Assembly (NCBI RefSeq): GCF_005281615.1
Contig: NZ_SZZM01000002.1
Coordinates: forward strand, 620,001-684,000
Direction: 5' to 3'
Length of the DNA stretch: 64,000 nt
Source: Rhodoligotrophos defluvii
Lineage (GTDB): Bacteria; Pseudomonadota; Alphaproteobacteria; Rhizobiales; Im1
The notes under the pieces are model-generated. The model did not search any database. It was not told where the DNA came from and worked only from the letters and a program-made list of their open reading frames with translations. Shown piece by piece: positions 43,390-50,524 of the stretch (position 1 is the stretch's first letter; every line of letters begins with the position of its first letter). The position numbers and the translations under genes were made by a program.

Positions 43390-44517
43390 ATGGCCGATAC
43401 AGAGCGCACGTCCCCGGAAGCCCTGCTTTCTTCGTCTGCCGGGCTCATCCTCCGGCAGGAGGTCCCCTGCAACCTGGAGACGCCCGTTGCCGAGCTGCGA
43501 AGCTTCGTGACGCCGAACGACCGCTTCTATGTCCGCAACCATTTCGCTGCGCCGCGGCTGGACATCGGGGGCTTCCGGCTGACGATCGATGGAGCCGTTC
43601 GCAATCCGCTCGCATTGGGCTATGACGCGGTGCGCGCCATGCCGTGCACAACCCGGCTCGCCACGATCGAGTGCGCCGGCAATAGCCGCAGTTTCCTTGA
43701 TCGGCGGGCAGCCGGTGTGCAGTGGTCTTTGGGCGCGGTGGGCACGGCCGAGTGGACCGGCGTCTCGTTGGCCCATCTGCTCGCAGAAGCAGGGCTGATG
43801 GACGAGGCCTGCGACATTGTCGTGGAGGGCGCTGACCGCGGCCTGGTCGGCGGCGAGCCGGCACCGCGCCAGCCGATCGCCTATGCGCGCAGCCTGCCAC
43901 GCGGAAAGGCTCTGGCGCCGGAGGTTCTGGTGGCCTATCAGATGAACGGCCGCGACCTGCCGCTGGACCACGGCTACCCCCTCCGGCTCGTGGTGCCCGG
44001 GCATTACGGCATGGCGTCCGTCAAGTGGCTGACGCGCATTCATGCGGTGAATCAGCCATTCCAGGGCTATTGGCAGACCACCGACTATGCCTATTGGGAC
44101 CTACAGGCGGGCCACCCTGTGCGGCGCCCGCTTGGGACGATGAAGCCGAAATCCATCATCATCGAGCCAGCCCTGCACGAAGCGGTCGTTGCCGGCCGCA
44201 TCTGCCGGATCACCGGCAGCGCCTGGACCGGGGAGAGCTCGGTGGTCCAAGTCTTGGTGAGCACCGATGGCGGTCGCACCTGGCGCGAAGCGAGCTTCAT
44301 CGATCCGGCGCAGCCCTATGTCTGGCGCCGCTGGGCTCTGGACTGGCAGGTGCCCGAGGCACCCGGCCCGGCCATCCTGATGTCGCGGGCGGTGGACGAC
44401 AGGGGCGAAACCCAGCCGGATGAGCACGATGGCGCCCGTTTCGGCAGCTATGTCATCAATCACTGCCTGAAGCACGAGGTGGTCATAGCGACCCCGCAGA
44501 ATAGCGGAGATCAGTGA
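43390..44517 (+). CDS. Molybdopterin sulfite oxidase-like oxidoreductase
   Basis: 375-residue sulfite oxidase family protein. Molybdenum-coordinating Cys95 is in LATIECAGNSRSFLD. EWTGVSLAHLLAEAG and HGYPLRLVVPGHYGMASVKW are characteristic of the Mo-pterin domain. The C-terminal Ig-like dimerisation domain (from about 265: ITGSAWTGESSVVQVLVSTD) is complete. It probably oxidises sulfite or reduces or oxidises a sulfoxide-type substrate. The start at 43390 (MADTERTSPE) is preferred over 43321. No Tat signal is visible from either start, so it appears cytosolic. Its end overlaps dnaE2 by 7 bases (convergent). Confidence 0.88.
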   Translation: MADTERTSPEALLSSSAGLILRQEVPCNLETPVAELRSFVTPNDRFYVRNHFAAPRLDIGGFRLTIDGAVRNPLALGYDAVRAMPCTTRLATIECAGNSRSFLDRRAAGVQWSLGAVGTAEWTGVSLAHLLAEAGLMDEACDIVVEGADRGLVGGEPAPRQPIAYARSLPRGKALAPEVLVAYQMNGRDLPLDHGYPLRLVVPGHYGMASVKWLTRIHAVNQPFQGYWQTTDYAYWDLQAGHPVRRPLGTMKPKSIIIEPALHEAVVAGRICRITGSAWTGESSVVQVLVSTDGGRTWREASFIDPAQPYVWRRWALDWQVPEAPGPAILMSRAVDDRGETQPDEHDGARFGSYVINHCLKHEVVIATPQNSGDQ

Positions 44518-47500
44518 AAGTCCCGCGATTTCGGGATCACCCGCACATTGCGTGGATGCCGGGCGCGTGAGGCAACGTAACCTGATGGCGCATCCTCCAC
44601 CGGCACGGATGGAGCCGTCTCCGCCGTCTCCACCAAGGTGGCCAGATCGCCGCTGCGGTCGATCAGCCGCTGCGCCACCAGATGCACGATGCCTTCCTCG
44701 CTCTTCTGCACCCGGCCGCGCACTTCCAGCAGGCGCGAGGCCATCACCTCGCGCCGGAACTTCTCGAACATGCTCGCCCACACCACCACATTGGTCACCC
44801 CCGTCTCATCCTCCAGAGTGATGAAGATCACCGTGCCCTCGCCCGGCCGCTGGCGCACCAGCACCACGCCTGCCGTCTTGATCCAGGCGCCATCGGCCCG
44901 CGCGGCCGTTTCCGCACAGCTCGCGATGCCCTCTCGCCGGTAGCGGTCGCGCAGGAAAACCAGGGGGTGCGCCTTCAGCGACAGCCGGATGGTCTGGTAA
45001 TCGGTGATGACTTGCTCGGAAAGCGGCATTGCCGGCAAGGAAACCTCGGGCTCGATGCCAAGCTCCGCCGCATCCGCAGCGGCAAACAGGGGCAGCGGCC
45101 CATCGTCCGGCAGGCGTCGCACGGCCCATAACGCCTCGCGCCGGTCGAGGCCCATGGAGCGGCAGGCGTCGGCCTCCGCCAGCTTCTGCAGCGCGGCGCG
45201 GGTAAGCCCTGTGCGCCGGGCCAGGATCTCCATATCCGCATAAGCGTGGAGCCGCGCCGCCACGATCCGCTCCGCCCACTCCCGGTGAAACCCGTCGATC
45301 TGGCGGAAGCCGAGCCGCAGGGCGAAACTCTCATCCTCCCGCTGTTCCAGCGTGTTGTCCCAATGGCTGGCATTCACGTCCACCATGCGCACCTCGACCC
45401 CGTGCTCGCGCGCATCCCGCACGATTTGCGCCGGCGCATAGAAGCCCATGGGCTGGGAATTGAGCAGGGCGCAGGCGAACACCTCCGGGTGGTGGCACTT
45501 GATCCAGGAGGAGACATAGACGAGATGGGCGAAGGCCGCCGCATGGCTTTCGGGAAAGCCATAGGTGCCGAAGCCCTTGATCTGGGCAAAGCAGCGCTCG
45601 GCGAAATCCCGTTCATAGCCGCGCCGCACCATGCCCTCGATGAGCTTCTTCTCGAACGTATGGATAGTCCCGGCATTGCGGAACGTGGCCATGGCCCGGC
45701 GCAGCTGATTGGCCTCTTCCGAGGTGAATTCGGCCGCCACGATGGCGAGCTTCATCGCCTGTTCCTGGAACAGGGGCACGCCCAATGTCCGCTCGAGAAC
45801 ACCCCTGAGCTCGTCCTGGGGATAGGCCGGCCCCGGCGATGGATAATCCACCTCCTTCGGGTTCTTCCGGCGGCGCAGATAGGGGTGAACCATGTCGCCC
45901 TGGATCGGCCCGGGCCTGACGATCGCCACCTGGATCACCAGGTCGTAATATTCGCGCGGGCGCAGCCGCGGCAGCATGTTGATCTGGGCGCGGCTTTCCA
46001 CCTGGAACACGCCGATCGAATCCCCCTTGCACAGCATGTCGTAGACCGCCTCGTCATTCCGCTCGGTCGAGGTCAGATCGAGACTGAGGCTCTTGTTCTG
46101 CTTCAGCAGGTCGAAGGCTTTCTTGATGCAGGTGAGCATGCCCAGCGCCAGCACATCCACCTTCAACAGGCCGAGCTCGTCGATATCGTCCCGGTCCCAC
46201 TCGATGAAGGTGCGGTCCGGCATGGCCGCATTGCCGATGGGCACCGTCTCGTCCAGCCGCCCGCGGGTGAGCACGAAGCCGCCCACATGCTGGGAGAGGT
46301 GGCGGGGAAAGCCGATCAGCTGCTCGGCGAAATCCACCGCCCGGGCAATCTCGGGATTGGCGGGGTCGGAGCCTGACTGCCGCACCTGCCGGTCGGGCAG
46401 GCTGTCGCCCCAGCTGCCCCACACGGTCGAGGCCAGCGCCGAGGTGACATCCTCGGTCAGCCCCAGCACCTTGCCCACTTCGCGAATGGCCGAGCGCGGG
46501 CGGTAGTGGATGACCGTGGCCGCGATCCCCGCCCGGTGCCGGCCATAGCGGCCGTAGATGTATTGGATGACGTCCTCGCGGCGCTCGTGCTCGAAATCGA
46601 CATCGATATCCGGCGGCTCCTGGCGCTCCTTCGACACGAAGCGCGCGAACAGCACGTCGATATCCATCGGGTCGACATTGGTGATGCCGAGCAGGTAGCA
46701 CACCACCGAATTGGCGGCCGACCCCCGCCCCTGGCAGAGAATGCCGCGGTTATTGGCAAAGGATACGATGTCGTAGATGGTCAGGAAATAATTGGCATAA
46801 TTGAGCTCGGCGATCAGGCTGAGCTCCTGGTTGAGCAGCTTGACGATCCGCTCGGGGATCCCCTTGGGATAGCGCAGCTCCGCCCGCCGCCAAGCCAGTT
46901 CCTCCAGATAGGTCTGCGGCGTCTTGCCCGGCGGCACCGGCTCCTCCGGATACTCGTATTTGAGCTCCTCGAGCGAGAAGTCGATGCGGGCCAGCACATG
47001 TTGCGTTTCCGCCACCGCCGCCGGAGCATGGCGGAACAGCCGCAGCATTTCCGCAGGGCTCTTCAGGTGGCGCTCCGCATTCACCTCCAGCACGCGTCCC
47101 GCGGTTTCGACCTTCAGCCCTTCCCGGATGCAGGTGATGATGTCCTGCAAGGGCCGCCGGTCCGGCGCGTGGTAGAGCACGTCATTGGTGGCCAGCAGCG
47201 GCACACGCGCCGCCTGCCCGATCGCCTGTAGCAGGGCCAGCCGGCGGTGATCATGCCCCTGTCGTAACATGGTGGCGCCGAGCCACACCGCGCCGGGCGC
47301 CGCTTCCGCCAGCGCCGTCAGCACCGGCCGCAGCTTGGCGAGGTCATCGGGCATGACGATCAGCAACAGATCGCCGCAATGGCTGGTGAGGTCATCCAGC
47401 GTCAGCCGGCATTCGCCTTTGCGGCCGCGCAAATTGCCCGAGGTGAGCAGGCGGCACAGCCTGCCCCAGCCCGCCCGGTTTTCGGGGTAGGCGACCACGT

Positions 47501-47774
47501 CGGGCGTGCCGTCGCTGAAGACGAGCCGCGCCCCCACCGCCAGCTTGAGACCGCAGGAGACCCCCTGTTCACGCAGGAGGAATTCGCGCAGCATCTTCAC
47601 CGCCGTATGGGCGCGCACAACGCCGGCCACCGTGTTGCGGTCGGCAATACCGATGCCGTTCTGTCCAAGCGTACAGGCCTGCTGCACCAGCTCATGCGGG
47701 TGAGAGGCGCCGTGCAGGAACGAGAAGTTCGACGCGCAGGCAAGCTCCGCATAAGCCTGGGCTGCGGCGCTCAT
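44511..47774 (-). CDS. dnaE2: Error-prone DNA polymerase DnaE2 (ImuC)
   Basis: 1087-residue C-family polymerase of SOS mutagenesis. N-terminal PHP domain (ELACASNFSFLHGASHPHEL, IGIADRNTVAGVV), palm with PPDIDVDFEHERREDVIQYI and SWIKCHHPEVFACALLNSQP, and C-terminal OB domain (TAGVVLVRQRPGEGTVIFIT). It extends DNA across lesions together with ImuA and ImuB. Its start overlaps the imuB stop by 4 bases, so the three genes form one SOS-regulated operon driven by the LexA-type box upstream of imuA. Length and motifs are typical for alphaproteobacterial DnaE2. Confidence 0.96.
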   Translation of the reverse strand: MSAAAQAYAELACASNFSFLHGASHPHELVQQACTLGQNGIGIADRNTVAGVVRAHTAVKMLREFLLREQGVSCGLKLAVGARLVFSDGTPDVVAYPENRAGWGRLCRLLTSGNLRGRKGECRLTLDDLTSHCGDLLLIVMPDDLAKLRPVLTALAEAAPGAVWLGATMLRQGHDHRRLALLQAIGQAARVPLLATNDVLYHAPDRRPLQDIITCIREGLKVETAGRVLEVNAERHLKSPAEMLRLFRHAPAAVAETQHVLARIDFSLEELKYEYPEEPVPPGKTPQTYLEELAWRRAELRYPKGIPERIVKLLNQELSLIAELNYANYFLTIYDIVSFANNRGILCQGRGSAANSVVCYLLGITNVDPMDIDVLFARFVSKERQEPPDIDVDFEHERREDVIQYIYGRYGRHRAGIAATVIHYRPRSAIREVGKVLGLTEDVTSALASTVWGSWGDSLPDRQVRQSGSDPANPEIARAVDFAEQLIGFPRHLSQHVGGFVLTRGRLDETVPIGNAAMPDRTFIEWDRDDIDELGLLKVDVLALGMLTCIKKAFDLLKQNKSLSLDLTSTERNDEAVYDMLCKGDSIGVFQVESRAQINMLPRLRPREYYDLVIQVAIVRPGPIQGDMVHPYLRRRKNPKEVDYPSPGPAYPQDELRGVLERTLGVPLFQEQAMKLAIVAAEFTSEEANQLRRAMATFRNAGTIHTFEKKLIEGMVRRGYERDFAERCFAQIKGFGTYGFPESHAAAFAHLVYVSSWIKCHHPEVFACALLNSQPMGFYAPAQIVRDAREHGVEVRMVDVNASHWDNTLEQREDESFALRLGFRQIDGFHREWAERIVAARLHAYADMEILARRTGLTRAALQKLAEADACRSMGLDRREALWAVRRLPDDGPLPLFAAADAAELGIEPEVSLPAMPLSEQVITDYQTIRLSLKAHPLVFLRDRYRREGIASCAETAARADGAWIKTAGVVLVRQRPGEGTVIFITLEDETGVTNVVVWASMFEKFRREVMASRLLEVRGRVQKSEEGIVHLVAQRLIDRSGDLATLVETAETAPSVPVEDAPSGYVASRARHPRNVRVIPKSRDFH

Positions 47775-49414
47775 GCGAAAATCCCGTGCAGATACCAGCG
47801 GGGCCGGCCGGTCTCCCGTTCATAGAGGCCCTCGCGATAAAGCCAGAAGCGATGGCCCTCCTGGTCCTCGATGCGAAAATAATCGCGGGTCAAGCTTTTG
47901 CCCTCCTCATCGGTGTCGCCCTCGCGCCGCCACCATTCGGGCGCGATCCGGGCCGGCCCTTCCGCTGCCACCACCTCGTGCAGGATGCGCCGCCAGCGGA
48001 ACTGCTTGGGCGGCCCGTCCGGCACCTCGGCCATGGTCTCCACCGGCTCGGGCGGGTCGAACAGGCGCAAAGGCAGCTGGGGCTCGCGGGCGCCAGACCT
48101 CTCGGCCAGGGCCGCTCCGGCCAGGGCAGCCTCCGCCGGCGCGATGGCCGGCAGCAGCCTCACCCGGCGTTCGGGGATATGGCTGTCCTGCGGCACGAAG
48201 CGCAGCACATGGCTCTCGCCGAACCGGGCGGACAGGCGGTCGATCAGCGCGGCCACCGCCTCGTCCTCCCGCGTGCGGCCGTCAAAGCCGATCTGCGCCG
48301 CATCGGCCTGTTCCGTGGCGCAGGCGGCCAGGCGGATCACATCGAAGCCGAAGCCCGCATCGATCGGGTCCGCCAGAGAGGCAAGCCGCTCCGCGAACAG
48401 CCGGGTGATCGCCCCGGCATCGCGCAGCGGGCGCCCGGCCGAGACGGCGATATGGCGCACATCCCCGTCCGCCCGGAAGAAGCTGGCCTCGAAACCGCGG
48501 CCACCTGCCCCGTCCCGTTCCAGCAAGGCGCCGAGTTCCTCCGCAAGCCCGTTCAGGGTGGCCGAGATGTCCTCGGCACGCACCACCGGTTCGGCAAAGC
48601 GGCGCTCGGCCATGAAGGCGGGCACCGGCCGGCGCGGCGAGATCGGGTGGTCCATCTCGCCGAGCACGCGGGCAAGCCGCTCCGCCACATCCTTGCCGAA
48701 CCGGGCCACCAACGGATTGCGCGGCCTATCCTCAAGATCGGCAATGGTCTTGAGCCCCGCCCGGCTCAGAGCCAGCACCAGGTCCGGCGCAATGCCCAGC
48801 GCCGCCACCGGCAGAGGCCGCAAGGCCGTCGCCTCGCGGCCCGGCGCCAGAATGCCGCCTCTGGCGAAACGGGCCAGCGCCCGGGCCGCATCGGGCGTTC
48901 CGGCAATGGCGCTGAAGCTCGTGAAGCCCATGGCCTGCAGACGCCTGGCCACATCATCCCGCAGCACCGCCTCGCCGCCGAAGAGATGCGCGCAGCCGGT
49001 GATGTCGAGCATCACCCCGTCCGTCCCATCCAGCCCCACCAGCGGCGTATAGCGGATGCACCAGTCGGCAATCCGCTCCAGCGCGGCCTGATCCGCCGCC
49101 GGGTCCTCGTCCACCGTGGCGACATCGGCCACCCGGGCGCGCGCATCCGCCAGGGTCAGGCCCGGATGAAGCCCCAAGCCCAGGGCCGCCTGATCCGCAT
49201 GGGCAATGCGCAGCGCATTCTTGGCTCGTGTCAGCACCACCAGCGGGCGCCTGCCGCTCCTGGCGCCAATGCCCCGGTCCTCAGCCGGCCCGGCGCCAGA
49301 CGAGCGGCGCAACCGGGCCTCCCGGTGCAGCCGGTCGGTCGGCAGGAAGGGCAGCCACAGCGCGAGATAGCGCCGGTTCCTGGAAAATGAGTCGCTCACA
49401 GTTCCACTCCACAT
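47771..49414 (-). CDS. imuB: Y-family-like mutagenesis protein ImuB
   Basis: 547-residue catalytically inactive Y-family polymerase that bridges DnaE2 and the beta clamp. N-terminal region RYLALWLPFLPTDRLHRE and DVAATVDEDP-like insertions of ImuB, plus GCAHLFGGEAVLRDDVARRL. The helix-hairpin region is ALGIAPDLVLALSRAGLKTI. The usual acidic catalytic pair of true Y-polymerases is absent in the ITGCAHLFGGE segment. The last 60 residues carry the ImuB C-terminus DYFRIEDQEGHRFWLYREGL. A GTG at 49399 is an alternative start with GGAG nearby. Either start lies inside the end of imuA, an overlap of 119-134 bases. Confidence 0.93.
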   Translation of the reverse strand: MWSGTVSDSFSRNRRYLALWLPFLPTDRLHREARLRRSSGAGPAEDRGIGARSGRRPLVVLTRAKNALRIAHADQAALGLGLHPGLTLADARARVADVATVDEDPAADQAALERIADWCIRYTPLVGLDGTDGVMLDITGCAHLFGGEAVLRDDVARRLQAMGFTSFSAIAGTPDAARALARFARGGILAPGREATALRPLPVAALGIAPDLVLALSRAGLKTIADLEDRPRNPLVARFGKDVAERLARVLGEMDHPISPRRPVPAFMAERRFAEPVVRAEDISATLNGLAEELGALLERDGAGGRGFEASFFRADGDVRHIAVSAGRPLRDAGAITRLFAERLASLADPIDAGFGFDVIRLAACATEQADAAQIGFDGRTREDEAVAALIDRLSARFGESHVLRFVPQDSHIPERRVRLLPAIAPAEAALAGAALAERSGAREPQLPLRLFDPPEPVETMAEVPDGPPKQFRWRRILHEVVAAEGPARIAPEWWRREGDTDEEGKSLTRDYFRIEDQEGHRFWLYREGLYERETGRPRWYLHGIFA

Positions 49415-50477
49415 GCCAGCATCGTGGCGGAAAGCCGGCCCGGTGCCGCAACAGGTCCAGCCGGAAGGCCGGCAAGCCCGGCCCGAACAGGGCCGATGCC
49501 GGCGCGCCCATCGGCGCTTCCTTTCCGATCACATCCTTTAGGCTGAGCTCCGGCGGGCCAGAGCGCAGGGCCGCAACGGACCAGCGGCTCAAGGCGGCGC
49601 TGGGCTGGGCTTGCCCCATGATGCGGATCAGGAACACGCTCACCCGCGAGCGTGCCGCCGCGCGGGCGAGCTTCTGCGTTGCCCGCAGATCGAGCGCCTT
49701 GGGGTTCCCCCACAGCTCGATCACCACGGCCCCCAAAGCCGAGCACCGCAGCGCCTCATGCCCGGCCCGCAAGGCCTGGAGCCCATCGCGCAGCCGCACC
49801 AGGACCATCTTCTCCGGCGAAAGGCCGAATTCCTGGAGCCCGGGCCCATAGAGCTCGCCATATTCGCGGGCCACCATGTCCTGGCGCACCCATAGAATAG
49901 GCCGGTCGGCCCCGCTTGCCCGGCAGGCAAGGCCCAGGCCGAAGGCAGCGGCCGCAACCCCATCGGCCGCGCGGGCCCCAAACACCTCGTGCAACGCGCC
50001 CCGCGGCAGCCCGCCGCCGATCGCCTCATCGATATGAGGCATCCCGAAGGATACCTTGCCCGCCTCATCCTGCGCATCCAGTCCGGGAGCGGCCGTGCCG
50101 ATAGCAGACCTTGCCGCATGCTTCCGCATGGAAGCGATCAGCGCGCCAAAGCCATGCTTGGGCTTCCTCCGGCCGGCCAAAGCACCACGGCGCTGATCTC
50201 CCCACAGCCTGGCCTCGCGCGGCGAGGGGGCGGCACCCAGCACATGCCTGATGCCCTGAACCGGGCGGGACGCTTCAATCTCTCTATCCGGGTGAGGTGC
50301 TCCAATCTCTATACCCAGGCGGGGCGCTCCAATCTCTATACCCGGACAGGGGACCTCAATCTCTGTATCATGTGCTGGATCAATCTCTGTATCATGTGCC
50401 GGACCACTCCAAGTGGCTGCCTCGATTTCGGCCAAACACCGCCGCAGCCCGGCAAGCGTTTCATGCTTGGCAGACAT
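49281..50477 (-). CDS. imuA: SOS mutagenesis protein ImuA (RecA-like)
   Basis: 398-residue RecA/SulA-related protein. The RecA-like core runs from about residue 115: FGMPHIDEAIGGGLPRGALH, then GVAAAAFGLGLACRASGADR, WVRQDMVAREYGELYGPGL and ALGAVVIELWGNPKALDL. It supports ImuB and DnaE2. The N-terminal part (residues about 26-69) is an unusual five-unit 8-9 residue repeat with the pattern PxxxxEIxx. The ATG at 50477 is preferred because it lies seven bases after the LexA-type box. The frame also opens upstream to 50591, but that start would put the operator inside the coding region. Its 3' end overlaps imuB. Confidence 0.92.
   Translation of the reverse strand: MSAKHETLAGLRRCLAEIEAATWSGPAHDTEIDPAHDTEIEVPCPGIEIGAPRLGIEIGAPHPDREIEASRPVQGIRHVLGAAPSPREARLWGDQRRGALAGRRKPKHGFGALIASMRKHAARSAIGTAAPGLDAQDEAGKVSFGMPHIDEAIGGGLPRGALHEVFGARAADGVAAAAFGLGLACRASGADRPILWVRQDMVAREYGELYGPGLQEFGLSPEKMVLVRLRDGLQALRAGHEALRCSALGAVVIELWGNPKALDLRATQKLARAAARSRVSVFLIRIMGQAQPSAALSRWSVAALRSGPPELSLKDVIGKEAPMGAPASALFGPGLPAFRLDLLRHRAGFPPRCWHVEWNCERLIFQEPALSRAVAALPADRPAAPGGPVAPLVWRRAG
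50276..50404 (-). repeat. In-frame tandem repeat within imuA
   Basis: Five imperfect units each containing CAATCTCT (+ strand) start at 50276, 50303, 50330, 50357 and 50381. Spacings are 27, 27, 27 and 24 bases, always multiples of three. The encoded protein repeats are PAHDTEID, PAHDTEIEV, PCPGIEIGA, PRLGIEIGA and PHPDREIEA. The repeat lies in the N-terminal linker before the RecA-like core and has no frameshift. Confidence 0.85.
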
Positions 50478-50483
50478 TCTCGT

Positions 50484-50498
50484 GTTCCTATTTTGTTC
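50484..50498 (-). promoter_or_regulatory. Alphaproteobacterial LexA (SOS) box of imuA operon
   Basis: GTTC-CTATTTT-GTTC on the + strand reads GAAC-N7-GAAC on the operon strand. This is the direct-repeat LexA operator known for alphaproteobacteria. It lies seven bases upstream of the imuA ATG at 50477 and 25 bases after the upstream repair gene stop. It predicts DNA-damage induction of imuA-imuB-dnaE2. Confidence 0.88.
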
Positions 50499-50524
50499 TA
50501 GTAAACGCGCAAGACCGGAAAGAG

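Noticed and set aside
47786-49390. Very long open frame (534 codons) on the strand opposite imuB
   Set aside because: High GC leaves antisense frames open. No domain is seen, and the opposite strand has a full ImuB with family motifs.
50276-50404. CRISPR array
   Set aside because: Units are contiguous without spacers, lie in frame inside imuA and encode a peptide repeat.
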